DNA of 64,000 nucleotides from Anoplopoma fimbria (Eukaryota > Chordata > Actinopteri > Perciformes > Anoplopomatidae): NCBI RefSeq assembly GCF_027596085.1, contig NC_072457.1, positions 1,664,471-1,728,470 on the forward strand, read 5' to 3'. Positions 26,421 through 38,500 of the stretch are shown here, one piece after another. The notes under the pieces are model-generated. The model was not told the origin of the DNA. It searched no databases and worked only from the letters and a program-made list of their open reading frames with translations. The translations under genes and the position numbers were made by a program. The number at the start of each line of letters is the position of its first letter. Within the stretch, counting starts at the first letter, position 1.

Positions 26421-26912
26421 GAAGTGTCTGAAAGCTGCATCCCTCTACTGACCACCAGGGGGCGACTCCTCTGGTTGTATAGAAGTCTATGAGAAAATGA
26501 CTCTACTTCTCTCTTGATTTATTCCCTCAGTAAACATTGTAAACATGAGTTTATGGTCTCAATCTCTAGTTTCAAGTCTTCTTCAATACAGCATGATGTT
26601 CATTTAGTAAATGATGCTCCATTTAGAGTCAAACAGACCATAAAGCAGGGGATGCTTTAGGGCGGGGCTACACACTGATTGACAGGTCGACACCAGAGAC
26701 GTATACGTCATTCCTCAGTCCAAATATGGTCACTTCCGTTAGTCGGATGCAAAAATCCAAGATGGGGCCGTCCGTAATCCAAGACAGCCACGGCAAATCA
26801 CTAAACTCACAAACCAATGAGTGACGTCACGATGACTACGTCCACTTCTTATTTACAGTCTGTGCTCCTAATGTATCCATGCTCGGCCCTATCTTACCAC
26901 ATTATACTGTAG
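26421..26912 (-). mobile_element. Repeat family R1, near full-length copy with extended head
   Basis: Reverse orientation. Core at 26,455-26,685, middle gtatacgtc near 26,702, head ending at cacttcttatttacagtctg (26,843-26,862). Beyond the usual head, about 50 more bases to 26,912 match the flank of the copy at 28.2 kb in opposite orientation, so the true 5' end of this subfamily probably lies further out. Confidence 0.75.
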
Positions 26913-27169
26913 ATTTACTTTATTCTAGTATTAGGTGGCAGTATAAGTGGCTCGAAGTAGTGTCCTGTTGGTCTGATGGTTGCAAAAGGGAGGAAAGTTA
27001 ACAATTTGTTTTGTTCAAACTTAAACGTTTGATCAGATGGTGTTGCTACAGTAACTGTAAGTAAACCATCACGTCATCCATGTTTGGTTATTAATCCATT
27101 TACAACTGACCCTAATGTGACAGCTCACACAACTAGAATCCATAAATTTGTGTGCATTTTATCACTAAA

Positions 27170-27560
27170 ACAGCTGCTAGTTTGCCTTCTAAAACTCTGA
27201 CTGTATTAGATCTGCCACAACAACCTTCAGATTCAGTTCCGACCTCTGCAATGACTTAATGATATATAATTAGAGGGCACAATTATTACATCAGGGGAGC
27301 AAATTAAATGATTTGAGGGTTCAAATTATCCATTTGAAGGAACCAATCAGTTATTTTCGTTTCTTCCCTTGAGAATAATCAGTCTCCGTTCTTAAGAAAC
27401 ACTATGAAAATGTTTTTTTTCTCATGTGTTCATAAAGCCAAGCTTGTGTGCAGTGAGAATACATAAAATAAATGCCAAGCCCACTTAAATATGCTCAACG
27501 CCTGAGGGTATATCTTTAGAAACATGTCATTTTCATAAAACACGGAGAGCAGCTCGGCTC
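27170..27560. promoter_or_regulatory. Possible conserved non-coding block
   Basis: Repeat-free, AT-rich stretch with TAATTA-type cores (around 27,270 and 27,305-27,330) and no open frame. It resembles the 24.8-25.4 kb block in texture, but no specific motif cluster stands out. Weak call. Confidence 0.2.
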
Positions 27561-28082
27561 AAAACAAACTCCACAAATTGGAGCCATCACACACTGCTCA
27601 CCTCCTCCCAGTCCTCCCAGTCAGTGGCAGTGACATATCGCTCACACTAACTTGTGTTTATTTACATTCCATCTAAAGGCTCTCTTGTATCCCAGGATCC
27701 TTTTAACCCAGGAAGTTAAACAGGGTGATTAATGGGCGCGGCTTCCTTTTGTCCCTCAGCAGTGGGAGCCGATAGTGTGACTACAGACAGATTGTTAGTG
27801 CCAGGCTACATGGTGCTACAGCTGCTTCAGTCTATTTTTACCAGCCATAGATCCTAGCGGTCTGGTACTGTCACAGCCGCATATCTAGACTAATGGAGGA
27901 CGCACTACGAACCACACTGATCATTACCTACTCTCACACGAGAAGCACCGATTGTACACACCATGCAGACATGGAAATGCAAACATGCAATCATAGATGA
28001 ATATATACTATTTCATCTTCTCTGCTCATTTTAAAGTAATTAGCTTTTCTTCAATAAAACGGAAAAAGCTCCGGGTCTGATC

Positions 28083-28207
28083 ATAGACTGTATGCAAGAA
28101 GTGGCAAAGTCGTCTTGGCGTCACCCATTGGTTTGTGGACTACAGTCTTAAGTTCAGCATTTTGGCCGTCGCCATCTCGTTTCTTTTTTGCAACTAGTGA
28201 ACAGTAT
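28083..28207 (+). mobile_element. Repeat family R1, head fragment
   Basis: atagactgtatgcaagaagt followed by cacccattggtttgtggac, ttttggccgtcgccatctcg and gcaactagtgaacag. Stops before the core, running into an AT-rich acagtataatatatg junction. Confidence 0.65.
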
Positions 28208-28221
28208 AATATATGTATATA

Positions 28222-28341
28222 TACAGTATAATGTGGTAAGATCGGGCCAAGACATGGAAACATACATTAGGAGCACAGACTGTATATAAGGAGTGGACGT
28301 GGTCATCGTGACGTAGAGACGCCGTATACGTCTTTGGTGTT
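28222..28341 (+). mobile_element. Repeat family R1, internally deleted copy with extended head
   Basis: Extended head acagtataatgtggtaagat...taggagcacagactgtatat, then gtggacgtggtcatcgtgac joined directly to gtagagacgccgtatacgtc. The segment between the cgtgacgtca and agtgacgtagagac positions of the full copy is deleted, consistent with recombination at the short repeat gtgacgt. Confidence 0.65.
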
Positions 28342-28344
28342 TGG

Positions 28345-28520
28345 TTTGTCCTTTTTGGGCTACTGTAGAAACATGGCAGTGCAACAAAGTGGACTTCGTG
28401 AAGCGGCTCCTGCTCCCTATGGAGAGGGAGAAGTGAGCGGAGGGGTATTCAGATGGTTGCAATCTGCAACCATATCCCTAAATGTCCTTACAATTCGTAC
28501 ATACTGTCCCTTTCACTACA
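28345..28520 (+). repeat. Fused fragments of other dispersed fish repeats
   Basis: gggctactgtagaaacatgg, gctcctgctccctatg, and then gatggttgcaatctgcaacc with a acatactgtccctttcac end. The 86-codon frame here is read through this repeat and is not a gene. Confidence 0.4.
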
Positions 28521-28597
28521 GTCACAAACTTGTTTTTTCTTTTTTTATCTGTGACCAACTCTCAAACTATTGGCTTCATTGGTGTAAAATGTGAGAT

Positions 28598-28690
28598 GTT
28601 GTGGACATTCATGCTCCCACGATGAAGAAGCCCATCGACTATTTTGACTCTCACGACCTTTGGCACCACCATCAGTAAGACCTTTTGAAT
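28598..28690 (+). repeat. Repeat family R3, short copy
   Basis: gttgtggacattcatgctcc, cacgatgaagaagcccatcg and ggcaccaccatcag; diverged. Confidence 0.4.
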
Positions 28691-29404
28691 CCCAAATGTC
28701 CTCTTAAGGCCTGAGTAGTGAGCTGTGAATAATATTGGCTCCCATCATGCACTCTGTTAACTTCCCCCGTTGATCCGTCAGCAGACCAGACTTTGCCCAC
28801 CTGCATGCAACTGTTCTTGTGAAACTAATGTCTGTTGACTCTCTGAATATTCTGGTTAATAAAACCTACCATATGTCTCGGTTTCCTGATGCGTTCGTGA
28901 CATGAGTGTTCAGTGCCGTTAGAAAAAAGCTGCTTCACCTATCAGTGCATTCGTTTATTTAGTCCTCGTGGGTTTAAGACTCCATTTGACTACATCTCAG
29001 TGAGGTATACAGATTGTAAATCTGGGAAAAAGACAGAACTGGTATTGGATCAGAACTTGGCACTGGATAAGTTCTCGAGAGTGCACTCCCAGTTTTTAGT
29101 TTAAGACATTGTCCTCTGTCCTCTTCCTCCTTTTGCACTTTAAATCCACTGCATTAAAGTTCCAAAAAACGTATTCATATCAAACTATCACAGGCGCTGA
29201 CTGAACTCCAAACCATCCAAGAAATACTTCTGTTAAAGGGACCTTTGATGAAAGTGCTGCTATCTGTGAAACTTCAAATACCATTTTCACAGCTGAAAAA
29301 TCACTTTTTCTCTCCTTATCTCTGTATCCATCTGTATTCGGATTAGATTTATGTGGTCAAATCCACAACCGTGTCCATGTTGGTCGGTCAACCGATCATA
29401 AATG

Positions 29405-29760
29405 TCTCAAAACCCATTACAAGGATTATCAGCTTCACGACATTCATGGTCCCCAGAGGGTAAAGCATGGTTTTGGTATTTCTTTGAATTTGTATCAAGT
29501 GTCACCAGCCAGTAAAAGCTTTTTTTTACTATTTCACTGAAAGATCTGAACCTCTCACAGATAGGTTGGCGACAGATTTTGTGAAGACATTCATGTTCCC
29601 CAGATGATGTACCACAATGACTTTGACCATCCACTTGACTTTTCATCTTGCTCCATTCTTAAGGCCAAAATGATAATGTCTTTAATACTGCAGACCAACT
29701 GACATTCCCGTCAGCCTCAGCTCCACTTTGTGTTTAGTGCTAAATAGTGAATGTTAGCAT
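29405..29760 (+). repeat. Repeat family R3, two partial copies in tandem
   Basis: gacattcatggtccccagag at about 29,439 and gacattcatgttccccagat at about 29,591 mark two copies of the same segment 150 bases apart. The second continues with ccacttgacttttcatcttg and ends against an R1 copy. Confidence 0.45.
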
Positions 29761-29761
29761 A

Positions 29762-30232
29762 ATGGCGTCACACATGGGTTTGTGGACTGATGTTATGAAG
29801 CCTTGTGTTTGGCAATTTTGCCTTCGCCATCTTGTTTTTTTCGCAACGGATGAACGAGTGTTACCATATTTGGAATGGGGAGGAGTGACATAGAGACACT
29901 GTATACGGCTCTGGTAGCGGCAAAGACCTGTCAATCTTAGTAGCCCCGCCCTAAAGCATCCCCTGCTTTATGGTCTGTTTGACTCTAAATGGAGCATCAT
30001 TTACTAAATGAACATCATGCTGTATTGAAGAAGACTTGAAACTAGAGATTGAGACCATAAACTCATGTTTACAATGTTTACTGAGGGAATAAATCAAGAG
30101 AGAAGTAGAGTCATTTTCTCATAGACTTCTATACAACCAGAGGAGTCGCCCCCTGGTGGACACTAGAGAGAATGCAGCTTTAAGACATGAAGCTTTGGCT
30201 TCACTCTGCAGAACTGGAGGTCGCTGCCTGGC
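29762..30232 (+). mobile_element. Repeat family R1, near full-length copy
   Basis: Head decayed (gggtttgtggactgatgtta), middle tatacggctctgg, complete core from cctaaagcatcccctgcttt, tail continuing to cttcactctgcagaactgga and tcgctgcctgg. Confidence 0.75.
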
Positions 30233-31252
30233 TAAACATCACACCTAAACATCTGCATGTTAGCATTGTCATTTTGCATTTCTCTTTATGTTTTTTTCAG
30301 TATATTATCACTGTATCAGTGTATGACTGTTTACCTTTAAGAGCAGAATGAAACATTTTCTGAACCCACGATGCCTCGGACTCTTCCCCATTCGTTCTAT
30401 TTCTCTCTCCCCACACATTTTTCCTCTGTCATTCTCTTCCCTCCTCTCTAATTCAATCTTTCCCCCCTCTCCCCCGGTTCCACTTTAATTCCTCTCCCAT
30501 TATCTTTAATGGACTCAGTAAGTCAAGATCCCCATTTGTTTGTTTTTGACCTGCCAGTGCTCTTTCATTACTAGACGACTGAAATCACTGGAAATAGTCC
30601 CTCTGACAGACTGTTCATTCGAGGTTAGAAACCCGAACGAAAAAGAGACGTCTCGCCGCCCACATCCAGGTGCTTCTTCCAGCCCAAAGAGGACGCAGAC
30701 GGTGCTGCTGAGAAGTTTGAACAGGGAGCTGAATAATTCATCGTCTCTCAAACAGTCACCCCCGCAGTCCTCCGTTATTGCCTCACCCCCCACTCTGATC
30801 CGAGCGGCTCTTATGTCAGCTTCCTGTTGCGTTTACCTTCACTACACACCGATTGGACATACGCCCCTCCCCTCCCATTCTGACCTCTTCTGTCTCCCAG
30901 TTTCCTTCCCCTCTCTCTCTTTACTTCTGTCTTTATTCGTCTCGCTCCACCTTTGAAGCACTCCTCTCCTCCTCTCAGAGCAAATGTCCTGCTCTCTAAA
31001 CGAAGGGTACCTGCTGGAGTCCGTTAATTATAGAAGACATAAAGAGAGCAAGATAGCGGGATGAGTCCATTGTAAAAAAAATAATTTGAGGCAATAATAT
31101 GTAAATCTTTCTCATAAATGTCTATTTGCTGCCCTTTGGCGGCTATTTCCTGCTACAAAGAATTCCTACGTGCTTCAACTTTTGCTGGATTAAGAATCCA
31201 GAGTCTGTTTGATGTTTGGGACAAAGGGAGGGACGTGTTTTATGATTCCTTA
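30233..31252. other. Non-coding, pyrimidine-rich DNA
   Basis: A 138-codon frame at 30,540-30,956 ends in a Ser/Leu/Pro-rich CT-driven stretch with no recognisable domain. Not called. Confidence 0.35.
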
Positions 31253-31810
31253 GGAATAAACAGAGGGAATACTGTAGTTTATATGAATAAACTGAGGGAA
31301 TACTGTAGTAAATATGAATAAACATATGAATAAACTGAGGGAATACTGTAGTAAATATGAATAAACAGGGAATACTGTAGTAAATATGAATAAACAGGGA
31401 ATACTGTAGTAAATATGAATAAACAGGGAATACTGTAGTAAATATGAATAAACAGGGAATACTGTAGTAAATATGAATAAAAATGAATAAACAGGGAATA
31501 CTGTAGTAAATATGAATAAACAGGGAATACTGTAGTAAATATGAATAAACAGGGAATACTGTAGTAAATATGAATAATACTGTAGTAAATATGAATAAAC
31601 TGGGAATACTAGTAAATATGAATAAATGAGGGAATATAAACAGGGAATACTGTGGTTAATATGAGTAAACAGGGAATACTGTAGTAAATATGAATAAACA
31701 GGGAATACTGTAGTAAATATGAATAAACAGGGAATACTGTAGTAAATATGAATAAACAGGGAATACTGTAGTAAATATGAATAAACAGAGGGACTACTGT
31801 ACTTAATTTG
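31253..31810 (+). repeat. 29-bp minisatellite, about 19 units
   Basis: Unit ataaacagggaatactgtag plus taaatatga, with some units truncated (for example near 31,485, 31,574 and 31,622) and outer units diverged (aaactgaggg, acagaggga). Because 29 is not a multiple of 3, the minus strand cycles through all three phases every 87 bases. None contains a stop, which gives a spurious 196-codon frame of 29-residue repeats. Confidence 0.9.
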
Positions 31811-32507
31811 AAGTGACAGCATGGTTGTATAGACAAACAACAGTACAACATCTCAAACTTGGAACTGTGGTACAGAAACACAACAATGCTGTTACTGCCT
31901 AGCAGCAATGATTAAAACAGTTCTTTGCCTTATAAACTTTATTTTTTTGGTGGAGATGCTCGCCCCGAGATGTCTGCCAAACAATTTGACATTGGTGTCA
32001 TCTAATTGTTCAACACACTGACTTGTCATAACGAGCACTGTATTTATTTATTTTGCTAGACAGTCCAAGCTAATGATCGCCGGGTGATCTGAGTTGCAAT
32101 ACGGGGGGGGATTGGATTTTGGAGGTTTTTTGTGTGCTTGAATGCCATCCAATTACATGCAGCACAGTGTTGACTGGTAGTAACACAAATGGGAAGCAGA
32201 GGAGGGTCGATTACAAGAGAACGGGTGGGTGGTGGAGAGTGTGGAGATCCCAATTTTGGAGAATTCCTGGCCTGTCATTAGTCAAAATGTCCATTCTTCA
32301 TATGGCAGGAATGAGGTGGATTGAATTGATTGTTTAGCATCAGCAATAACTCATTAATCGTATTGTTATGAAACTCTACAAAGTGCCGGATGTTGTCGGT
32401 ACATAAATGGTTCGGTTGTATACTTTTGTTGGACCTGATTGAAAGCAGACACTTTCTTCTAGTAGCTTAGCTTGCTGACCGGCTAATGGCAGCTTCTTTA
32501 CTGGTTT

Positions 32508-32810
32508 GGAACATCGTCTTTTTTCCAATTGTTCCCAATAAGGACAGAGTGTTTCCAGCTGAAAATCTTTGCACCTCTCTGAAAAGCTCCGGTGACCTCA
32601 GTGTAGTAAATGGAGGAGAAGCTTGTTTTTGCTGTCTACTCTATATTTTGGACACAAACTATCACGACAAAGAACAAAAAGCCCTTTTAGGAGCAGGTCG
32701 GTCGGGCGGACATGATGAGTATTGTGCTTTTATTGTCATACACCTTGTCTTTTCTTGCACTAACGTAACATCTGTCACATTGAGCCGTCCTCAGTTTGAT
32801 GCTAATGGTG
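32508..32810 (+). repeat. Repeat family R4, forward copy
   Basis: ccaattgttcccaataagga, gaaaagctccggtgacctca, gaggagaagcttgtttttgc, gtttgatgctaatgg. A 113-codon frame (32,486-32,827) runs over it but is not kept in the other copy, so it is not called as a gene. Confidence 0.55.
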
Positions 32811-35296
32811 GAAAAAAAACAATGTAAAAAAATATATAGTAGCTCAAATAGATAATAAAAAGCACAGCAGCAATGCTAGTCTATCGTACAACGGTGGTGA
32901 TATGTTGTCGAGATGTTGTTGTCATAGAAACATAGGCCTGCGTGTTTTTACGTTGAAACGCTGGGTTGAAGTGCTTCCTACTGCCCTACGGATGCTTTAC
33001 TGCAAAAGAAAAAGGGTGATGAGGAGAGTTACAGCAAGATATGTGTTTGTTGTGCAGCTCCGTGATGGATTGGATTCATGTGAATGTGTGTGTGTGTGTG
33101 TTTATCTCCTGAACAGAGTACATGAGTGAAGAATAAACATCAATATTCAGAGAGGAAGTCTGACAGACACAGATTGACTGTGAAAAGACGAGAGCAGAAA
33201 ACACAACGGCCTGTTTTCTCTTTCTTAGTGTGTATGATGGAGAACGAGTACAAGACGGCTCATTGATTTCTCTTCTCGTTGCTTTCTGCTTTAACAAGAG
33301 GAAGCCTGACCCCGGCCACTTCACATCAACGGCGCAGCAGCAGCAGCTGTGAGGATGTGAAGCGCAGCAGAACCAGAGCAGCACTGTCAGTAAAGTAAAC
33401 AACATAAAGCAGAGGTATGAGCAGCGGGTGAGCTGACGCTGTGCAGACGTACGTGTCTGTCATGAAGAACGCTGTGTCCATATGAAAGACAAACATGAGA
33501 CATGAAAGAACAAACACTGGGGGGGAAAACGGAGAAATAATTGATGGTGTTAGATCATTTATTGGGGTCAGAACGGCTCCACAGGCTGAAATCAGTTCTA
33601 AGTTAAACCTCAGCCAGAGCAGCGTTGGGAGAAAACCATGTGTTTGGCCATTCAATGTACAAAACACACACTGTAAAGACTGGGCTGTGTGTCCTACGTC
33701 GGATTAGAAAGACTGGTTTTGGTCAAATATTAAATAATTCAACATTAAATAAGGAGTTGGGAACCATATTTTACCAAGAGCATGAAACAAAGTGCTTTGA
33801 GTTCCATAAACATAATCATAAATATGGTGAACATGCTTTAGTTTCCAGCAGCCTATATTCTAGGAAAAGTGAATCACATACATTGACAGACGATTCTTAA
33901 TATGAATGTGTTTGCATTGCAATAAAAAGCTTGCAGATATCTTTAATAGTGAAGTTTTATTATGTCTGTAAAACATGTGTTTTGTTCGGGGGTTCTACCA
34001 AACAATTCTTTCCAAGCAAATTAGTTCTAGGTGTAAAGCGTGCACTCTATATCAGCTATTTGCTGTGTTCCAGAGGGATTGAAAAGCTTCTCATAAAGGT
34101 GTGGTCTGATCAGTCTTAATGTGTGTATAATCACACCTCCTCTGCTATGCATTCATTAATGATTGACAGATTCATTAGCTTACCGACCTTACCGAAGGTG
34201 AAATCATCTTTATTCAATTTTCACAACCTTCCCCCCATAACTTTAACCATAGTTTAGTTTTTCGGATATTCTTATTACCCTTTTTTTCCGCATAAATTTG
34301 TTTTACTTATGTGAAACACTTGCTTTTAAACATAATTGGAATAACCTACTGTACGTTTGCTAGAATGCGTGGATGCAAATTTCAACGTTTTGCCGTTCCA
34401 AGGTGAAAGCTGCTTCCACCGTTTGGTAACTTTATAACCTCATCCCTATAACGTCTACCTGTTTCACTGGGCTTCAGTTTCATTCCTCACCCTCTCACCC
34501 CTCCCTCCCTCCCTCCCTCCTCTTCATACAGTGACAATGAATAACATCAGCCCCACAAATGAATTCCCCCCTCAACCCTCGTTGGCCTCCTTCATTGTCT
34601 CGTCCGGGGTTTATAGGATAACTCTCCCATCAATTAAAGGCTAATTCTGTTATCTGCCCCGTATGAAGCACCGGGGTATTTACTGAGCTGATGAGAAAAA
34701 CGCCAGCTGATTTTAAGGAAGTGTCAGTTCTAATACTACCTGCACATTGTGGCACGTTAAAGGAGAAGACGGAGAAAAGGCAAATATCAGAAAGAGATTA
34801 AGCTGGTTCCATTGTGAAAAAATATTTAACCTTCTTTCTATGTCAAAAAGTCTAAATGAATTAATTGGAAGCGTTTCGTGTCATGTCATTCACTTTCCAG
34901 TCACATTACATTTGCAGCACAATATTTCAAATTAATAGTTTACACAGATGAATGGTGTAAGAGTAATGTATTGTGTCGTTTGTTCAGAAATTAAACTGGT
35001 TTATTGTTTTTTACAAGACAATTTACAGTATCGCATTAAACCAAAATACACAGAATCTGGATGAATGAATACCCAGAAGAAGATAAGCAAAATAAATCCC
35101 CAAAGAGTCTCAGGTTCACTAGATATCAATGGTTATTAGTAACTGATTTATTTGCAAATTTTGACACCAAAGAACAATATTAGTTATCGTGGGCCATTGA
35201 GACTTCTGTTGCCTTGAGGAACCTTGTGTCAAAATGTAGTTGTCCAACCATTATTATACTCACGTGATGCATATTCTTAAATCTAAGTTGTGTTTA
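32811..35296. other. Non-coding DNA; nothing supported
   Basis: Minus frames at 33,076-33,667 overlap each other and look like chance. A (CCCT)n run lies at 34,496-34,520. The 34,560-34,700 stretch is repeat-free and could be regulatory. Confidence 0.35.
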
Positions 35297-35475
35297 AAGC
35301 TAGGGTTGGTAATCTTCTTCTTCAAAAACACCTAGCATACTCGCTAGTTTCTCAGGATTTCGATGGTTGCAATGAAAACTTTAGGCCAGGATGTGTTATT
35401 CAAGTATCGGGCTCTGGTTGGTTTCTTGGTCTCGGGGCTTACAGCGCTGTTTGGTAAAGCTGCCATGTTGTGTGC
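35297..35475 (+). repeat. Dispersed fish repeat fragment
   Basis: aaagctagggttggtaatct, ggccaggatgtgttattcaa, gctctggttggtttcttggt, ggtaaagctgccatgttgtg. Familiar as a percomorph repeat; ends where R1 begins. Confidence 0.4.
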
Positions 35476-35762
35476 ACTGTATACGCCGTATACGTCCCTA
35501 AAGCATCCCCTGCTTTATGGTCTGTTTGACTCTAAATGGAGCATCATTTACTAAATGAACATCATGCTGTATTGAAGAAGACTTGAAACTAGAGATTGAG
35601 ACCATAAACTCATGTTTACAATGTTTACTGAGGGAATAAATCAAGAGAGAAGTAGAGTCATTTTCTCATAGACTTCTATACAACCAGAGGAGTCGCCCCC
35701 TGGTGGACAGCAGAGAGAATGCAGCTATTACTTCACTCAGCAGAACTGAGGTCTTCTGCCTC
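35476..35762 (+). mobile_element. Repeat family R1, 5'-truncated copy
   Basis: Opens with actgtatacgccgtatacgt fused directly to ccctaaagcatcccc (the cctgtcaatcagtgtg linker is deleted). Core complete; tail to cttcactcagcagaactgag. Confidence 0.75.
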
Positions 35763-36787
35763 CTCTGAACAGATTCACAAGAATCTGTTTGTGAAACCTC
35801 GGTGCCAGGCTTCATAAACTTTATTTTTGAAGCCGGGCACCAAGTCTTTAAAACAGATAAATGAGGAGTTTGCCAGGCGTATGCCAGAGGCTTTTTCATT
35901 TCCTTTCAAACAAAACATATTTATTTGGACTTCCTCCGACTGCAGGCCTCCTAACTGGTTAATCTGGTCATAGATGGACACACGGACAGTTTTGTTGCCA
36001 CACACATACACCACTTGTAGTTTAATAAAGTTCTGCCAACTGCAGACTCATCAGCACCGACACAGTAGTTCTTACTCCCTGAAAAGCACGAGCCCAGAGG
36101 CCGTCACACCGGCAGGAGTGTTTATGCAGCAACGACGTGTTCACAGCCAAACATCTACTTCAGTCCTCAGCAGCGTCTCCACACTGGAAAGGACCGAGTG
36201 ATGAGCTGATTACACTCTGTGGACGGGAGCCAGACGGAGATCTGAGCCACGACAGATATATTCACATCACACATCTTATAAACGAGATGGTTTACCAGAG
36301 TACGCTACATATTTACACCTGAATAGAAGTTTATTGGTGTATAAAAAGCTTTATATCGCTTTTGTCAGCCACGAAAACGAAACGCTTTGAAGGAGCGGTT
36401 TAATTCCTCAGTGGTAAAAACACAGAGGACTCTGGCTGCATCTTTCAAAAACTCTTCCTTTTAACAAATCATTGAGTCTTTTCAGTTTTTTCTTTTTTCA
36501 TTTTAAAGGTACTGTGGGACATTTTACACCCTCCAGAAGATTACTGTCCCCTGGTTGCTCTTTATCTTTCCTCTGGAATAAAGTTTTATAAGGTATAGCA
36601 AAATAGTATTTTCATTTCTCCTTAAAAGGGAGTCCAGTCGATGTCCTGTAGATATCAGACTTCATCTGAAGACGGTCAGTAAACCTTCCATATATTACTC
36701 TTTTCATACTTTAATCATAATCGTTTTGGTAGATTTTCTGTTTGAATAATAACATGGTTAGTCCTCCTGTCTTATTTGAATTATCAA

Positions 36788-36891
<104 letters not shown>

Positions 36892-37137
36892 GAAAGAAAA
36901 GAGATGCAGAGCTTCAGTCTCCTCTCACCCTTCACTCAGTCAGGAAGAGAAAGAAATCTCAGTCAGAGCTGCCAGAAGAGGTTTTTGTTCTCTGGTGGAA
37001 GGTTTTGGTCGGAGTAAAAATCTCCAGTTGTGTCCATCTGTCCTGAGCCCCACGTTGCCTCAAAACGTCTCTGTCTGATGATGAGATGAGGACAAAAAAA
37101 CAGACACAAAATGTTCAGTGATCCAACGTAATCTCAT

Positions 37138-37256
37138 ATGGATGGATGAATTGATGGATTGATGGATGCATGGAGGGATGCATGGATGGATGGATGAAGG
37201 GATGCATGGATGGATGGATGAATTGATGGATTGATGGATGCATGGATGGATATGTT
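37138..37256 (+). repeat. Degenerate ATGG tetranucleotide array
   Basis: atggatggatgaattgatgg, gatgcatggagggatgcatg and similar; higher-order duplication of the aattgatggattgatggatg block at about 37,149 and 37,220. Confidence 0.85.
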
Positions 37257-38039
37257 GTTAATGATACAGGAGAAACTTGCTCCTCTGTTATTTCCTCGTT
37301 TAGTTTTTCTTTCACTGTCTGAAAACAAGGCATTAACAAGCGATCGCCATCATCTCTCCCCGACACTCATTTGTGAGTCAAAAAAGACTAATTAGGTTGA
37401 AAAAAGTGTCTAATTCATGCACGATGGCACTGAGCGCTTTAGCTCTCAGATGGGAGTTGGGTTTACATTTTGTAAACAACTTCTGATTTCCTTCGGGCAC
37501 AACGGACGTGCTCGACTCTGCCAGCAGCCATGTTTGTATCGCGCTGCAACCTGCATGTCGTTTAGATAATTAACGGTTTCCACATACGAGTCTCGGGGAT
37601 GATGAATCAGCTGACAGGAAACCTTAAGGAATCGCATCGTACACACACAGCTGGGAGAGCGAGTCAAGTTGGACAAACAAGTTCAAATAATCTCATGTGA
37701 CTTCTTTCAGGCTCTTTGCCAGCTTCTGGTTTCTGTTAGATACAGAGGAGAAAATGATGCAGTGAAAACACCGGGTGATACATATTTAAAAGCTTATGGA
37801 GGGAATCAAACCCCTAACTGTCAGAGCTCTGCTGTCGGTGTGAACGAGGGCTGTATAAAAGTATGAATATTGTAGAGTTTCTGAAAACTGAACCTGGAGG
37901 AATGTGACATAAATGGGAAGTCGGCCATAGTGATAGACAACTAAACTTAATGCACTTTGTTTCATATGATGTTTATGGAATCTACATGTAAGTTAAGAGT
38001 GGTCAGTGACACAATAAGAAAAGAACACAGCATGCATTT

Positions 38040-38415
38040 TATTTTCAAATGAAGTTGTGGTGCAATCTAGTAAAAAAGTGTTGAGTGACACAATAATATT
38101 ACAATATGCACTTTATTTTCAGCGACTTGTTCTGTGGAAAGAGCATTTCAGTTCAGTGTGTTCTCTGCTGAGACTGAGCAATACAAATACCTTTGGAAGT
38201 AGTTTTGATGCAATTTGTCCACTGAATTATTAATATAGTGTGTTGATGATGTACATATTAGACTATCTAGCTATATTTTCAACTCTATTATCACATTTTA
38301 TGTTAAATAAAAAAAGAATATTGCATCGTATCACAATATATATCGTGATTTATCACATCGTGACACGTGTGTCGGGATGCATATCGTATTGTGAGGTATT
38401 TGCCAATAACAGGGA
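38040..38415 (+). repeat. Repeat family R6 (hAT-like by texture)
   Basis: tgcatcgtatcacaatatat, atcgtgatttatcacatcgt, gatgcatatcgtattgtgag and tatttgccaataac. The 3' end resembles 13,825-13,860. An internal segment with gactatctagctat is echoed at 2,380-2,400. Confidence 0.4.
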
Positions 38416-38500
38416 TAATTGCTCGATTGTCAGTTTCGTTTGCTCATCAATATATCATGTTTTCTGGTGGTTCAATAAATAAAATAACCACATATTAAAG

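Noticed and set aside
28334..28594. 86-codon frame with a plausible start
   Set aside because: Read through dispersed repeat fragments; not kept as a gene.
30540..30956. 138-codon frame
   Set aside because: No domain, CT-driven C-terminal half, overlapping frame on the other strand.
31253..31810. Regular ~29-bp repeats as a CRISPR array
   Set aside because: Units are head-to-tail with no unique spacers, and the DNA is vertebrate.
31250..31840. 196-codon minus-strand frame
   Set aside because: Generated by the 29-bp minisatellite, which lacks stops in every phase.
32486..32827. 113-codon frame over R4
   Set aside because: The other R4 copy does not keep the frame.
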